DNA from: Haematococcus lacustris
Lineage: Eukaryota > Chlorophyta > Chlorophyceae > Chlamydomonadales > Haematococcaceae
NCBI GenBank assembly: GCA_030144725.1
Contig: JASKMD010000155.1
Coordinates: 580,001-644,000 of the forward strand
DNA: 64,000 bases
Direction: 5' to 3'
The notes under the pieces were generated by a model. It was not told the DNA's origin. It saw only the letters and a list, made by a program, of their open reading frames with translations, and did no database searches. Each line of letters starts with the position of its first letter. Position 1 is the stretch's first letter. The position numbers were made by a program, and so were the translations under genes. This document shows positions 32,034-42,936 of the stretch, one piece after another.

Positions 32034-33822
32034 GGTCACCCCCGCCATTGGCTGCACCCCTGATAAAATCTTTCTAGTTTTTACGAGTGTTACAGCGATT
32101 CTCGCGCAGGGCAATGCAGCTCGTTAAAGCGAAGCTATCGGGCTGCTCGAGCTGATGTGCACCTGTGCCGGGAATAGCCTACTTAGTGGGGCTGTGATCA
32201 GAGAACAGCTGGTCCCCCCCGCCATTGGCTGCACCCCCGTGGCTCAAGAGATACCTTTCTTACTCATTTCTGCACGGATGAGGCCGCCGATTGGTGCGAT
32301 GAGCTGCTTATGGCCTAACTAGAGTGCAGCCAGCCCCAACGATTTGCCGGGTGGCTGGCCCCAACCCGCGACGGACTATTCAAATTTTCAGGTCAGCACG
32401 CGACAGTGCTGCTGCGTCCCAGCACGCATCGATACCATCTCTTAAGCTGGGGGCGTGACCGCGATGGCGGATTGCTGATGAACCTGTGCCATGTGCAAGT
32501 TGCTGCCAAGTTGCGAAATTGCAGGTTGCACAGGATGCTCTGATCATTGATGCCTGCGACTTCCGAGCAACCACGCGCAGCAAGAATTGGTCAAAAACAT
32601 GTAGAAACTGAGCTGGGAAAAAGTTGACCGCCCACTCATGAAACGGCCCAAACATGATGACATCGCGCTTCTGTCCTGATTAGACGTTAGAAGCCCACAC
32701 AAGGAGCAGCACAGAACTGGCAGTTTATCATTGACGTCATGGTTGGACTCTGAGAACTTGTCAAGAAAGTAAAAAAACATAAAAAAAAAGACATGGGGTG
32801 ACGCGACACGAGTCGCACGCTGGACAGCCCAAAAGCCATACCAGCACTCTCAAGCATATCAACAGCACTAGAACACATGTCAAGGGGGGTCCTGCGCCCG
32901 ACAAGAAATTCAAACATTTGAAAAGCTGGGCCGCTGAGCGCGATAGCTGTTCTCTGACCACAGCCCCACTAAGCAGGCCATTCCCGGCACAATGCGACCA
33001 GAAGTCTCAACCCCCCCGCCCGCCCCGGCACAGGTGCACATCAGCCCGAGCAGCCCGCTAGCCTCGCGCTCGTGAGCTACACAGCCCTGCGCAAGAATCG
33101 CTGAAAAACTCTTAAAGATCAGTCGGGTAGTTATCAGGGGTGCAGCCAATGGCGGGGGTGACCAGCTATCGCGCTCAGCGGCCCAGCTTTTCAAATGTAC
33201 GAATTATCGTCCCCCCTGACATGTGTATATTGTGTATATCCTGACATGTGTATATTCTTCGGCCGGTTATCTATCCAACCAGGACGTCGAATGATGGACT
33301 GCAAGTTCTGTTCGGCTCCTTGTGTGGTATTGTATACGTTCCGCAATCCAGAAACGCGTTGCCTTCATATGTGGGCAGTTTCAAGCCGTTTCCGTGTAAG
33401 CGGTAAACATAGTTATCAGCTCAATTGCTGCATCTTTTTGACTGGTTTTAGCTGCGTTTGGCTTCAAAAGAACCACAAACACCGATGCGGTAACCACCTT
33501 GACATTGCTGTCACAATTGGACTGAACCCGTGTTGAAGAATGCGATTCTAAGCGCTGTTGCATGCTGGTTTAAAAATTAGTTTGGATGCGCCGTTCACGC
33601 CGCGCTGGGTCCAAGCTGCCTACAGCGGCTTCTAAGAGTGCCTGCGTGGCGCCAGAACACGTCGCGTGCTGGGGGCCAGCCACCCGGCAAACCGCTGGGG
33701 CTGACCGCACTCTAGTCAGGCCATAAGCGGCTCATCGCACGAATCGGCGGCCTTGTCCGTGCAGAAATGAGAAAGTTTTTATCTCTTGAGCCACGGGGGT
33801 GCAGCCAATGGCGGGGGTGACC
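32034..33822. mobile_element. 1.8-kb composite of TIR elements in pol
   Basis: The left end begins ggtcacccccgccattggct and the right end is its inverse, together an inverted repeat of about 27 bp. A 4-bp direct repeat tctt (32030-32033, 33823-33826) flanks it, and removing it restores the RNase H frame. Two more copies of the terminus lie inside: direct at 32211 and inverted ending at 33163. The arms from 32211 and 33822 pair over about 180 bp, and those from 32034 and 33163 over about 170 bp, so two elements appear interleaved. No transposase was recognised; it is probably non-autonomous. Confidence 0.75.
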
Positions 33823-33826
33823 TCTT

Positions 33827-34908
33827 GCTCTCCAGTGGCATAGCGCGTCTCAGCTGGGGACATCTTTTTACTTGTGTAAGCAATTGGTCTGCCATCAGCA
33901 CCCCTCCGGTGCCTACCAGCGACGCATCGGTGCACACTACAAAAGGCTTGCTGAAGTCAGGCAGAGCCAGCACAGGAGCAGAGCAGAGCGCCTCTTTCAG
34001 CCCATTAAAAGCTTCCAGCTCAGCTCCCCCAAAGTGCCCCCAATCATACGCAGCAGCCATTTGCTGGTCAAGTTCGTCAACGGCGCAGCCAGAGAGCTGA
34101 AATACGATATGAACCGCCTGAAGTAGTTTGCCAGCCCTAAGAAAGCCTGCAGGTCTTTCACGACTTGCACTTTCGCAGGGACGACAGCAATCCCTTTGCT
34201 GCCCACGATGTGGCCCAGGAACGCCAGCTGCGTCTTGTTGAACTCGCATTTTGCCAGTTTGGCGTAGAATTTGTTTTCTCGCATGAGCTGCAGGACTTGC
34301 CTCAAGTGCTGCACATGCTCCTCAAGGGTGTTGCTCATCACCAGAATGTCATCAATGTACACCAACACATTCATGAAAGGCTTGAATACGTTATTCATCA
34401 TCCGTTGGAACGTAGCAGGGGCGTTGGTCAGCCCAAAACAGAGCACCTTGAACTGGAACTGGCCCATTGGCGTCAAGAAGGCAGTCTTAGGCACATCCTC
34501 CTCTGTAATCCTGATCTGGTGGTACCCAGACTGCAGGTCTAGGGAGCTGAACATCCTCTTGCCAGCCAGTTTGTCAAACAGGTCGTCAATCCTTGGTAGG
34601 GGGTACCTGTCCCTCACTGTGAACTTGTTGAGAGCACGGTAATCAATGCACATCCTCAGGCTCCCATCTTTCTTTTGCACAAACAGGATTGGTGCCCCGT
34701 ATGGGCTGCTGCTTGGCTCAATCAACCCTTTGGCCAGCAGCTCAGCCACCTGCTTCTTCACCTCAGCCTCCTCTCTAGGGCTGAGCTTGTACATACGTTT
34801 GTAGGGAGCTTCAGCCCCGGGTGGTGTCATGATTGTGTGCCCCACTGGCCTGTTAGGGGGCAACCCCGGTGGCATGTCCCCAAACACATCAGCATACTCA
34901 GATAGCAA
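33827..34908 (-). pseudogene. Gypsy reverse transcriptase and RNase H N-part
   Basis: The minus-strand frame from 34908 encodes the reverse transcriptase: PGAEAPYKRMYKLSPREEAE, PILFVQKKDGSLRMCIDYRA, SSLDLQSGYHQIRI, the FGLTNAPATFQ block and the catalytic LVYIDDILV (YIDD). It continues through the thumb motif [11 protein letters not shown] to [13 protein letters not shown] frameshift near 34080 leads to the frame with [20 protein letters not shown] (RNase H start), and another near 33890 to [20 protein letters not shown] and ATGEQE. The element therefore encodes no intact pol. Confidence 0.92.
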
Positions 34909-34960
34909 CCCATAGCACTGCTTGTGGCACTAGCCAGGGGTCCTGCTCAGCCTTCGTGTT

Positions 34961-35976
34961 CTACTCACTGCATCCAGCCACTGCAGCTGCCAGGCTGCCC
35001 TGGTGCCAGCCCTCTTGGTCGCCAGCATCGCCAGGTTTCACTAACATCAGCCAGCTACTGCAGCCTTTCCGCAGCTGTCGCACGGCCTGGCCCGGACTGA
35101 CCAGCTTAATTTCGGCTGCGCTGTCCCACTGCTCTTTCATAGCAGCAACAGCCGCAAACCCAGGCAGATGCTTTGGTTGCAGTGCGAACAGGTTTACAGG
35201 CTTCCCCGACTCTCCGAGTGCCTCAAACAGCGTGCACACCCCGTGCTTCACCTTAAGCACTGCATCGTGCTCGTGCATCCAATCGACTCCTAGGATCAGG
35301 TCGACACCGTTGAGCATTCCTGGCATGACCACTGCATTGCAATTTGTCTTGCTTTTTTGCACCTCCAGCAGGCCACAACGCCGTTCAGTAATCACCACAG
35401 GCTGGTTAATTGCGGTCAGCACTCTCAGGGGTTCCATCATGATCTTCCTTTGCAGTGCAGAGCTGCAAATGCGGTAAGGGATGCCAGCTGGCTGACTTGT
35501 GCGCCTAGTCACAAATTATATGCTCCATGCACTGACATGCAAGCAGGCGTACTGCACTTGTGCCGTTGGCTTACGGCGTGCGTAGAAGGATGGCCAGCCT
35601 CGCCTTATGATGTGCGTGAGTCTTTTAGGAGCGCAAGGCACAGGTCAGGATTGGGCGGGCGCCGATCTGAGCTAGTGTTTTGCGGCTGGTGGGTGTCGCA
35701 TACGCCTGTTACACCCGGCTGCGTCAAAACTTTGTCACGAGCTACACGGAGATTCGCGCCCCAGACCGTCTCACATTTGCGGGGCCAATGGCGGGGGTGA
35801 CCAGCAGGGTTAACATCGCCTTCATGTCTTTCCAGCCACTCCTTGCTGATTATGGTGCAACTGACACCTGTGTCAAGCATGGCTCTGCACGGCTTGTTAC
35901 CTAGCCGTCCCTTAAACAGAAAAGGTAGCTGCAGCCTTCCAGGCTGTACCTCCGCAACATCCGGTGGTGCATCCAT
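34961..35976 (-). pseudogene. Gypsy aspartic protease, split by insertion
   Basis: Upstream part (about 35803-35976): LPFLFKGRLGNKPCRAMLDT followed by GVSCTIIS, giving the DTG active site. Downstream part (34961-35509): ICSSALQRKIMMEPLRVLTA, then VDLILGVDWMHEHDAVL, the C-terminal flap/ILG motif. About 290 bp between the parts does not belong to the protease and has an end matching the TIR family at 32034-33822. A linker to reverse transcriptase follows. Confidence 0.85.
35510..35802. mobile_element. Small TIR-family insertion in protease
   Basis: The right end reads ggccaatggcgggggtgacc, matching the terminus of the 32034-33822 elements. The left border, near 'tagtcacaaattatatgctc', is only weakly similar and no clear target repeat was found. 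Probably a MITE-like deletion derivative; exact borders are uncertain. Confidence 0.5.
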
Positions 35977-35984
35977 AGCCCCAT

Positions 35985-36442
35985 AGCCGTTCTCTTACAC
36001 CCAGAGTTGGCCTCAAGCATAGGCACAAGATCAAGAGCTTCTCCCAGGCCAAGTCCGCCTAAACAACAGTTGCAACACTTCGGCTTGCACCTCGGCATTT
36101 CGGCTTGCACGCTCCTGAGTCAGGCATCTTCTTCGCACTGAGCCATCACCGGCCTCTCGGCGACTACTGTCACATCCATCGCCACTCTCGCAGAATAAAC
36201 CTCCGCCGACTGGTTGTACCGCACAAAGGCTCATTAGCCACTGGTTTCAGGCTCTCTAGCCTCTTCGCTCAGCTCAGAGCCCACACACAGCCGTCGCTTC
36301 GCGACAATTCCACAACTGGGGCACTACAGCCAGCTCCAACTCAAGCGCGTCTTACACGCCAACCAGAACGTCCTCTGCCGCTCATCCTCAGGCAGATACG
36401 TGGCAAATAGATCCAGTCGGACACCATCGGTCGGAAACCAAC
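35985..36442 (-). pseudogene. Gypsy gag remnant and leader
   Basis: Only about 460 bp separate the 5' LTR from the protease part, too short for a full gag. One frame shows a Cys-rich stretch (CKPKCCNCC) that could be the remains of a nucleocapsid zinc knuckle. A primer-binding site should adjoin the LTR on the minus strand; a tggtttccgacc stretch lies two bases inside but cannot be assigned to a tRNA. Confidence 0.45.
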
Positions 36443-36614
36443 TGTTGCGTGATGAGTGGCGGTGACAGAGTTCTCCATGACAGACTGGGCGTTGTCAGGA
36501 AGTCTGCCCGGGAATCGAACCCGGCCTCAGATCACCTCACCACATCACACTTCTCACAGGGGAGATCCAGATCTCTCGACCGGCATTAGCTTAGCCTTAC
36601 ATGGTCACGTAACA
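36443..36614 (-). repeat. 5' LTR of the Gypsy element
   Basis: 172 bp, same sequence by eye as 11819-11990, followed by the tccag target duplication at 36615-36619. It contains the same tRNA T-arm-like motif (complement of 36510-36520). Confidence 0.92.
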
Positions 36615-36619
36615 TCCAG

Positions 36620-37098
36620 GACTACTACTAGCAAGAGCTCTACCCTACTCTATAGCTCTTACTCACACACATCCCCTTTGTGAGGGGTTTGGTATCCTGG
36701 TTTCTTGGATTGTCTTGCTGTAGCTGGCTATTGCCCCCACTTGCGCCGCCATTTACGCAGCAGGGCCTTGTCACGCAAGTACACCCACTCCTGGCCTGGC
36801 CGGCCTGGCTTTGGCATGGCCGGGCGGCCTTCCCAGTAGCACAGCTCAGTGGGGCGTGCCCCTGGGCCGACTGCACAGCGGCGGATGTTCAGCGCGGCTG
36901 AGACGTCCCGGTCATAGAACCTGCACATGGGTGTGGGAGATGCATAAAGTTACCCCATGTGCCATGTCATGTGGGATATGTTGCGGCCATGCACATGTGC
37001 AGTGCCAGGCCAGTGCTTACCTGATGTTGTTGCTTGTTGAGCACATCAAGCCCCGGACTTGGGAACGCTTCGCCGCGCTGTACACTGGCCGCAGCCAC
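36620..37098 (-). pseudogene. Fanzor/TnpB-like RuvC nuclease remnant F1
   Basis: Two exons on the minus strand: 37021-37098 and 36728-36920. They join in frame as VRGLMCSTSNNIRFYDRDVS and continue AALNIRR, GPGARPTELCYW, PKPGRPGQEWVYLRDKALLR, then stop. The 'RGLxxC ... YDRDVxAALNI' pattern is the end of the TnpB/Fanzor RuvC domain (RuvC-III) preceded by a degenerate zinc-ribbon with one visible Cys. Fanzors are eukaryotic RNA-guided nucleases carried by transposons. The presumed catalytic Asp (RD) is intact. The N-terminal domains and RuvC I/II are not identifiable upstream. The 3' flank (36620-36727) is cut by the Gypsy element and resumes at 11818. Confidence 0.65.
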
Positions 37099-37152
37099 CT
37101 GCATGGACACATGGGGCAATGCACATCCGCCACAAATACGCGTTAATTGTTC

Positions 37153-37186
37153 GTTTTGTTGTAGGGTTTTGTAACCCTACAACAAA
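37153..37186. repeat. Short perfect hairpin
   Basis: gttgtaggg, a loop of about 8 bases, then ccctacaac. It lies about 55 bp beyond the upstream exon of remnant F1 and could mark an element boundary or be incidental. Confidence 0.35.
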
Positions 37187-37379
37187 CCCACTTCATGATG
37201 AGGATGACTGCAATGAAGAAACTGTACATTAAAAATCATACAGCCCTACATCCCTACAGCTCTCATGCCCCTACAGTCATCACAACTATCCTTCCTTTCC
37301 GCGATTTAAACTGCAATTCTCCCGCGTGTAGGTAGACGGCGAATACTAGGGCCTAAACGGCTCCCTAGCTAGGTGTCTC

Positions 37380-37830
37380 GCAGGTTGCAGATGTCTCTGC
37401 AGCAGACCAGCTCCGCAGCCCTCCAGCTGCAGCCCAGCCACCACCCCCTCCTAATCAAGCACAGCCACTTCCACACCCCGTCCTTGCTCTTGCTGCTTCT
37501 AAAGCCCAGCCCCCTCCACGCCCCAGCCGCACCAAACGTTGCCCATTCCCATAGCAGCCAGATTCCAGCACTGCCGCCATTTTTACGGCAGGATTCCCTC
37601 CCTTCCTGACAGTGAGTTTGACCCTGCCCACCCCTTGGGACTTCAGCACTTCCGCTGCCCATCTCCACCTCCACCCCTACCACACACCCCTTCCGTAGGC
37701 AGCACCCCCAAGAAGCCACCAGTCAACACACCTGCCCCCCTCCCTCCCAAGCCTCCAGGGGCACCTCCCAAGGCTGACCAAACCAAAAGCAGCAGGCGTC
37801 CCATGTGGAGCGTATGCAGCATGAAAGTAC
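37380..37830 (+). other. Pro/Gln-rich coding-like stretch, possible F3 N-part
   Basis: A frame starting after a cgcag acceptor near 37383 reads VADVSAADQLRSPPAAAQPP, then PHPVLALAASKAQPPPRPSR and KRCPFP, with stops later. A second Pro-rich stretch at about 37735-37830 reads KPPGAPPKADQTKSSRRPMW. Such Pro-rich basic leaders are plausible N-termini for the Fanzor-like remnant downstream on the same strand, but the link is inferred from position alone. Confidence 0.3.
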
Positions 37831-38056
37831 GAACACACGCCATGTGTACAAATGTACCTAGCTGGGTGGGTTGGTGGCGCTGTTTGCCATGCACAGGGTG
37901 CTGGAAGTGTGTGTGCATGCAGCCAGCAGGAGGCGTATGCGGCCATGATGGCTATGAGCGGGCTGCTGCGGGACTAGTCCAGCCATGTCAGCCATGTCAG
38001 GGATGCTGATCTTCTCCCCCACCTCACCAACAACACTATGTGAACACAGCTAGGCC

Positions 38057-38749
38057 ATGGCAGCAAGTCCGACAGCCACAATGGACACCTCGCGCACCAC
38101 CTCTACCACCACAAGGTGCCAGAGGGCGAGCTGCTGCACACCTGGCTTGAGGGCGAAGTGCGCCATCCCTGAGCCACTGGGACCTGAGGGGCAGTGGGCT
38201 GCGAGTTTGTTGAAGATGGATAGACGTGCCCTGCATCGGGTGTGCAGTCAGCTAGGCCGCTTGGGGGCAGTAAGCTGCGATTGTGCCCTTGCCCTGAGGG
38301 GCCACCTGGTGGGCAACATCAACACCCGGATGGCCATGGGGGCGGAGGTTCGGGGGTTGTTGCAGCAGGTGGTGTCGGATGACCGGCAACGCAAGCTCAA
38401 GCACAGGACGTGCGGGTGGCCAGGCTGAGCTACGGCCCTGGCCCTCGGCAAGGAGCCCTGGCCCTCGGCAAGGAGCACCCAGTTTGAGGTGCCAGTGCTG
38501 GGCCTCATGTGGTGCCCCTGGGTGAACCTGGACACCCTTAGGGACCTTGGCATATGGGTGGACAGGGACTGCACCTCGGCCCTCAACCTTCACTGGTCAG
38601 GGGAGGCCACATGGCGCTCAGTGGAGCTGTGCTGGTGACCAGGCTGAGCTGCAGCACTGGCCCTAGGCAAGGAGTACCCTGGCCTGGGCTTCAACAAGCT
38701 GCGAGACCGAGCACTAATGACCCAGGCCCAGCAGCCTGAAGCACAGTAG
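38057..38749 (+). pseudogene. Fanzor/TnpB-like RuvC remnant F3
   Basis: The clear part is 38477-38749: TQFEVPVLGLMWCPWVNLDT, GIWVDRDCTSALNLHWSGEA, TWRSVELCW, an in-frame stop, then KEYPGLGFNKLRDRALMTQA. The DRDC-SALN phrase is the RuvC-III motif with the catalytic Asp retained. The xWRxxELCW and GKEYPGLG...KLRD phrases recur in other algal copies (compare F4). In-frame stops show it is dead. Upstream (38057-38428) a helical frame (MDRRALHRVCSQLGRLGAVS ... NINTRMAMGAEVRGLLQQVV) may be an earlier exon of the same gene; this is less certain. Confidence 0.6.
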
Positions 38750-39497
38750 TGTGTGCTCTAGGCACTGTCCAAGCTGCTTCTCACATGAGAGCATGTGTTT
38801 CATGGCAACGTCTATCGCGCCATCTTTGGAATGGGGCGGTGGCAGGGGAATAGGGGTTGGCCCTGACAATAGATCCGGGTTCAAGATAACACAGCCCCTA
38901 ATTATAGGGGAGGTGTGTGCTGTGGAGAAGTTGGCACTGAACGTGGGCGACGACTGGAGCCCTGGCACAGAAGAACCTGGAAGCGGACATGCTTTTCTTT
39001 TGTAGCTCGTGCCGGTGTAAATACAAGTAGTGGTGTCGATGGTGGTGACTTACACAACATACACACTGCTGATCATGAAGTTTGTAGCTCGTGCCGGTTT
39101 GTAGCTCGTGCCGGTGTAGTTCTAAGTAGTGATCATGTGATGGTGATGACATTGAATACATTCTTTGCACGGGCCTGCAAGCTTTCCTAGCAGTTCCTAG
39201 CAGTCCGCCAATGACACAGCACAACCACACCCTTTCCTACCCTTCCCGAGCCTGGTCTTGAGGCCCAGGACGCGTTAGCCAGGAAGCTGGAGCAGTAGTG
39301 TTGATTGGATGTCGAATAGAACGCCTAAGTGTCTCTGCTCGAGTAGGTTGAGGTAAAATCGCACCCTTCCCCGCCGGCATCTGTGCCGTTTGCACACGGA
39401 GATGAACTTGTGGTCCATGCATTACCACGCGCATGCGGAGACAGCTACTCAGACTCCGGCCCGAGCTATCAGCAACACGACTGAATCACGCTACGCC

Positions 39498-42400
39498 ATG
39501 GAAACCACGGAAGCGGTATGCCTCATGTTGGGATTCTGCACCGACTTTGGCCTAGCGAACGCGAAGCAGGCGCTAATGAAGGAAACTGGTATTGACGATA
39601 GCGTGGTAAGCGCACGCGGAACATATAAATAGATCCCAGCACAGCATCCACTGCATCCTGGCCGGCTCACCCCCCGGTTTCCTGCCGGTGGTGCGTCCCG
39701 TCCCGGACACCCTGCAGGCCGTGCTAGCAGAGCATGTCTCCTTGCTGCGAGTCCTGAATGACTGGCGTGCTGCGTTTGCACGAAAATACAGTGGCACGCC
39801 CCGCATCGTGGTGCAGCCCTGCGCTACGCAGCAGGTACGCTGGGGTTGGCAATGCTGCCAGTTGTGCGGTTACTTTGCGACCTGGGCGGACCGTGGGCAT
39901 TCGACACAACAGCCGTGTTGAACCCGATGTCTCGACGTCCGCTAGCAGGGCTCAGCCGAGCTCGTGTCTCCAAATGAGCTGGGAGAGGGCCGGGCACAAC
40001 CGCGAGAGCCGGGGACGAACCAGCAGCAGGGCAGCCATTTGATGCGGGCGGCAGCGGGACAGCGAACCTCCAGTTGTGCGGGCCCTTTGACCTCGCAATC
40101 ACAGGTGCGTGCAACACAGGTGTGCACAGCAGCGTGACGAGTCGTGACACGAGCAGCTGGGCGTGCGGGCAGTGGGCAGCACGCTGCTCATCCTGTGCCG
40201 CACCGACTGGGCCCAACACCCTGCCACCTGGCTTGGACCTAGAGCAAGACCCACAACAGGGCAGCAGGGTGTGCTGGGCTGAGGCTGCTGGGGGCTCGAT
40301 ACATCCAGCACCCCAGCAGCTTGCTGGCCCTGCTTGTGCTTGGCTGGCCAATCTGGATCTGGGGATCTTGCCAGGGTAACAGCCCAGCTGCAGCAGGCAC
40401 TGTGTCTGTGCCCTGATGACCACCACTGCCTGCACCTGCTGCTGCTCCTGGCTTCTCCCGCCCACAGCTGCGAGGGAGTAGGGGAGGGGCAGGGGGCCAG
40501 GGAGGGGGCAGGGCCAGGCCAGTGCCAGGGCCTGCCAGTGAGCCTGCCAGAGGTGGTGGGTGCCTGGCCCTGCCCCCTCCCTGGCCCCCTGCCCCTCCCC
40601 TACTCCCTCGCAGCTGTGGGCGGGAGAAGCCAGGAGCAGCAGCAGGTGCAGGCAGCGGTGGTAATCAGGGCCTGCCAGAGGTGGCCAGCGCAGCAGGCTG
40701 GGCAGGCGCAGCTGAGTTGCTAGTGGGGCGCTAGGCTGGCAGGCAGGGGGGCCCCAGTGAGCGTGCCGGTGGCAGTGGGTGCCACCATGCTCTCAGCCAC
40801 TGTGTGCATGGCTGTGGGGAGGGAGATGTTGGGGTGCATGCACGACAGGCTTGCCATGCCAGCTACGCACCATGGCCCTCCATGGCACCCTCACTGCATG
40901 GGCTGGGCATGTGAGCCATGCTAGAAAGGTAGCACAGCCAGACACTGGTTAACGTGAAGCTAGACATGCATACATTTAGCCAAGGCAGTTGCGGTGGCCC
41001 CGACAAATGCCTGTGTCGTGCTGATGGTGATGATGATGACAAAGGCGACGTTGATGATGATGATGACAGCCAGACCTCTTGTTCCCCCTGTGCTTACAAC
41101 CAACCCTTACCTACCCCACACCTGCCCCACACCTCCCCTCCCCCCTCCCCGTCTGCCCCCCCTCTCGCCCCTGCTGCAGGACGTCGCCACCCCCAGCTGC
41201 CCCAGCACAGCCCTGACTGCACCCAGCAGCGGTCTGGGCAGCGGGACAGCTCTGGCACGCCGCGGGCTGCCGCCTGCCGCCTGCTCCCCTGAGTATGAGT
41301 CAGACGGCCCGCCCCCCCTAGCCCCCCATGCAGGGCCCCTCAGCCGCCAGCATGCAGGCCCCCCCTCGACACGGGGGGGCACCGCCAGGGCCAGCATGGA
41401 CCCCCCTCACACTAAGCTGCGGGGCACAGATGAGGCGGTTGATCAGGTGGGGCAGGGGCAGGGGGCCAGAGGGGGGGCCCTGGGGCAATGCAAGTGTAAG
41501 GGAGGGGAGGCAGGGGTCAGGGGCAGGGGTGGGGGTAGGGGGAGGCAGTCACAAGGGGGTCAAGGATCTAGGTTTGAGGGCATGGAGAACTTGTGGCTTT
41601 GTCTGGTAGCTGTACGGGGTGGAGGGGAGGGCAGGGACACCAAGGCCAGGGCAAGCAGAGCCAAGGCGTGCTGAGGCATGGGAAGAGGTAGGTGCCTGAC
41701 CCCGCCTGACCTGCATTACTGCTTTGACGGCAGCACACTCAATTGCAAAGCGTAGGTTCAGCCCCTGGCCTCTGCCCCCTCCCTTTGCCACTGTCTGGCA
41801 GTCCCTGCCCCTGCCCCTGCGCCTGCGCCTGACCCTGACCCTGACCCTGACCCTGACCCTGACCCTGACCCTGACCCTGACCCTGACCCTGACCCTGACC
41901 CTGACCCTACCGCTGCCCCTGCCCCTGCCCCTGCCCCTACCGCTGTCCCTGGCCCTACCCCTGCCCCTGCCCCCGCCCCCTGCAGGCTTTGTTCTGTGAG
42001 ACAGTTCTGGACGCAGCTGCAGGCAGTCTGGAGGTCACGGACCTGTTTGACTTCAAGCGCCCCGCACGCCTGCACTCACATGGCCGCAAGAGCGCCATCC
42101 TGCAGGTCAGGTGCTGGGGAGGTAGCAGGGCAGCAGGGCAGCCGCTGGTAGCGTGCATGATAGCGTGCATGGTGGCATGCATGGTGCAGCGCAAGGTGCC
42201 ATGCATGGTGGCATGCAAGGAGTAGTGCATGGTGCAAGTCGTTGAAGTACTTCCCTGCCTGACCTGGAACTGCCCTGAATGGCCCCACACCCCCTCACCC
42301 CTCACCCCTCACCCCTCACCCCTCACCCCTCACCCCTCACCCCTCACCCCTCACCCCTCACCCCTCACCCCTCACCCCTCACCCCTCACCCCTCACCCCT

Positions 42401-42642
42401 CACCCCTCACCCCTCACCCCTCACCCCTCATGTTGCAGCTGTGCTGCCCACCCCCTGCCTTGCAGCTGGACGCCCGGCAGCATGACGCCATGTATGCGCT
42501 TGCCAATTGCCACGACGTCAACTTCATGATCAGCAACGTGCGCAAGGATGTGCGAGCGGTGATGGCCGACGTGTTTGGCGTCGACAAGGACAGCTTCACA
42601 GTCTGGTACAAGAACAGGAGCCGCAAGCAGCCCCTCTCAGCT

Positions 42643-42677
<35 letters not shown>

Positions 42678-42936
42678 AGCACAGCAATTCTTCCATTCTC
42701 CGCCCTACCAGCCCCCACCCTTCCATCACCCTTACCAGCCCTTTCCACGGCTGGAGGCTCAGCAGCAGCAGCAGCAGCAGCAGCACTACCAGCTGGTGGA
42801 GGAGGCAGGGAGGAGCCCGGCAGCGGGGCGGAGGGTGGACAGGGAGCGCAGCCCTAGCCCATCAGAGCAGCAGGCAGGCAAGCGGCCGCGCTACCCCAGC
42901 CCCTCTGGAGCCTCTGATGCTCAATCACAGGAGTGA
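39498..42936 (+). CDS. Homeodomain protein, 5' structure uncertain
   Basis: Secure 3' exons: 41180-41446 (Pro/Ser-rich), 41986-42105 (ALFCETVLDAAAGSLEVTDL) and 42466-42936, all phase 0 with ag/gt borders. The last encodes ARQHDAMYALANCHDVNFMI, SNVRKDVRAVMADVFGVDKD and SFTVWYKNRSRKQ: three helices ending in the W-Y-x-N-R-S-R recognition helix of a homeodomain, with the invariant Asn. Two poly-Gln runs and a basic Ser/Pro tail follow. Homeodomain proteins are nuclear transcription factors. Likely 5' exons are 39498-39605 (METTEAVCLMLGFCTDFGLA) and about 39640-39834 (RPVPDTLQAVLAEHVSLLRV), but the apparent intron between them is only 34 bp, and a TATA-like catataaatag at 39621-39631 suggests transcription may instead start there. 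Which algal class (KNOX, BELL, HD-ZIP or other) is not resolved. Confidence 0.6.
39621..39631 (+). promoter_or_regulatory. TATA-box-like site
   Basis: catataaatag, an excellent TATA match in GC-rich surroundings, upstream of the coding-like stretch at 39640-39834. It may be the core promoter of the homeodomain gene, or incidental if the ATG at 39498 is used. Confidence 0.35.
40410..40671. repeat. 110-bp near-perfect inverted repeat
   Basis: Arm 40410-40519 and arm 40562-40671 are reverse complements with about two mismatches, separated by a 42-bp loop. It lies in a presumed intron of the homeodomain gene. RNA from either strand would form a long hairpin. Confidence 0.9.
41828..41911. repeat. 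(CCCTGA)n hexamer array
   Basis: About fourteen copies of ccctga followed by a ccctgc-rich tail, within the intron just before the exon at 41986. Confidence 0.9.
42294..42430. repeat. (CCCCTCA)n heptamer array
   Basis: About nineteen perfect copies of cccctca in the intron directly upstream of the homeodomain exon. Confidence 0.95.

Larger units (their letters stand above)
11819..36614 (-). mobile_element. Ty3/Gypsy LTR retrotransposon with nested insertions
   Basis: Two identical-looking 172-bp LTRs (11819-11990 and 36443-36614), with tg...ca ends, are flanked by a 5-bp target duplication, tccag (11814-11818 and 36615-36619). Read on the minus strand the order is gag remnant, aspartic protease, reverse transcriptase, RNase H, integrase and chromodomain, the Ty3/Gypsy chromovirus order. 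A purine-rich tract (complement of 11991-12003) lies just inside the 3' LTR. Removing the insertions at 13516-31294 and 32034-33822 rejoins pol in frame at both places. Frameshifts between reverse transcriptase and RNase H, within RNase H and in integrase make it inactive. The target was the 3' part of a Fanzor-like element, whose uninterrupted counterpart lies at 45640-46096. Confidence 0.92.
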
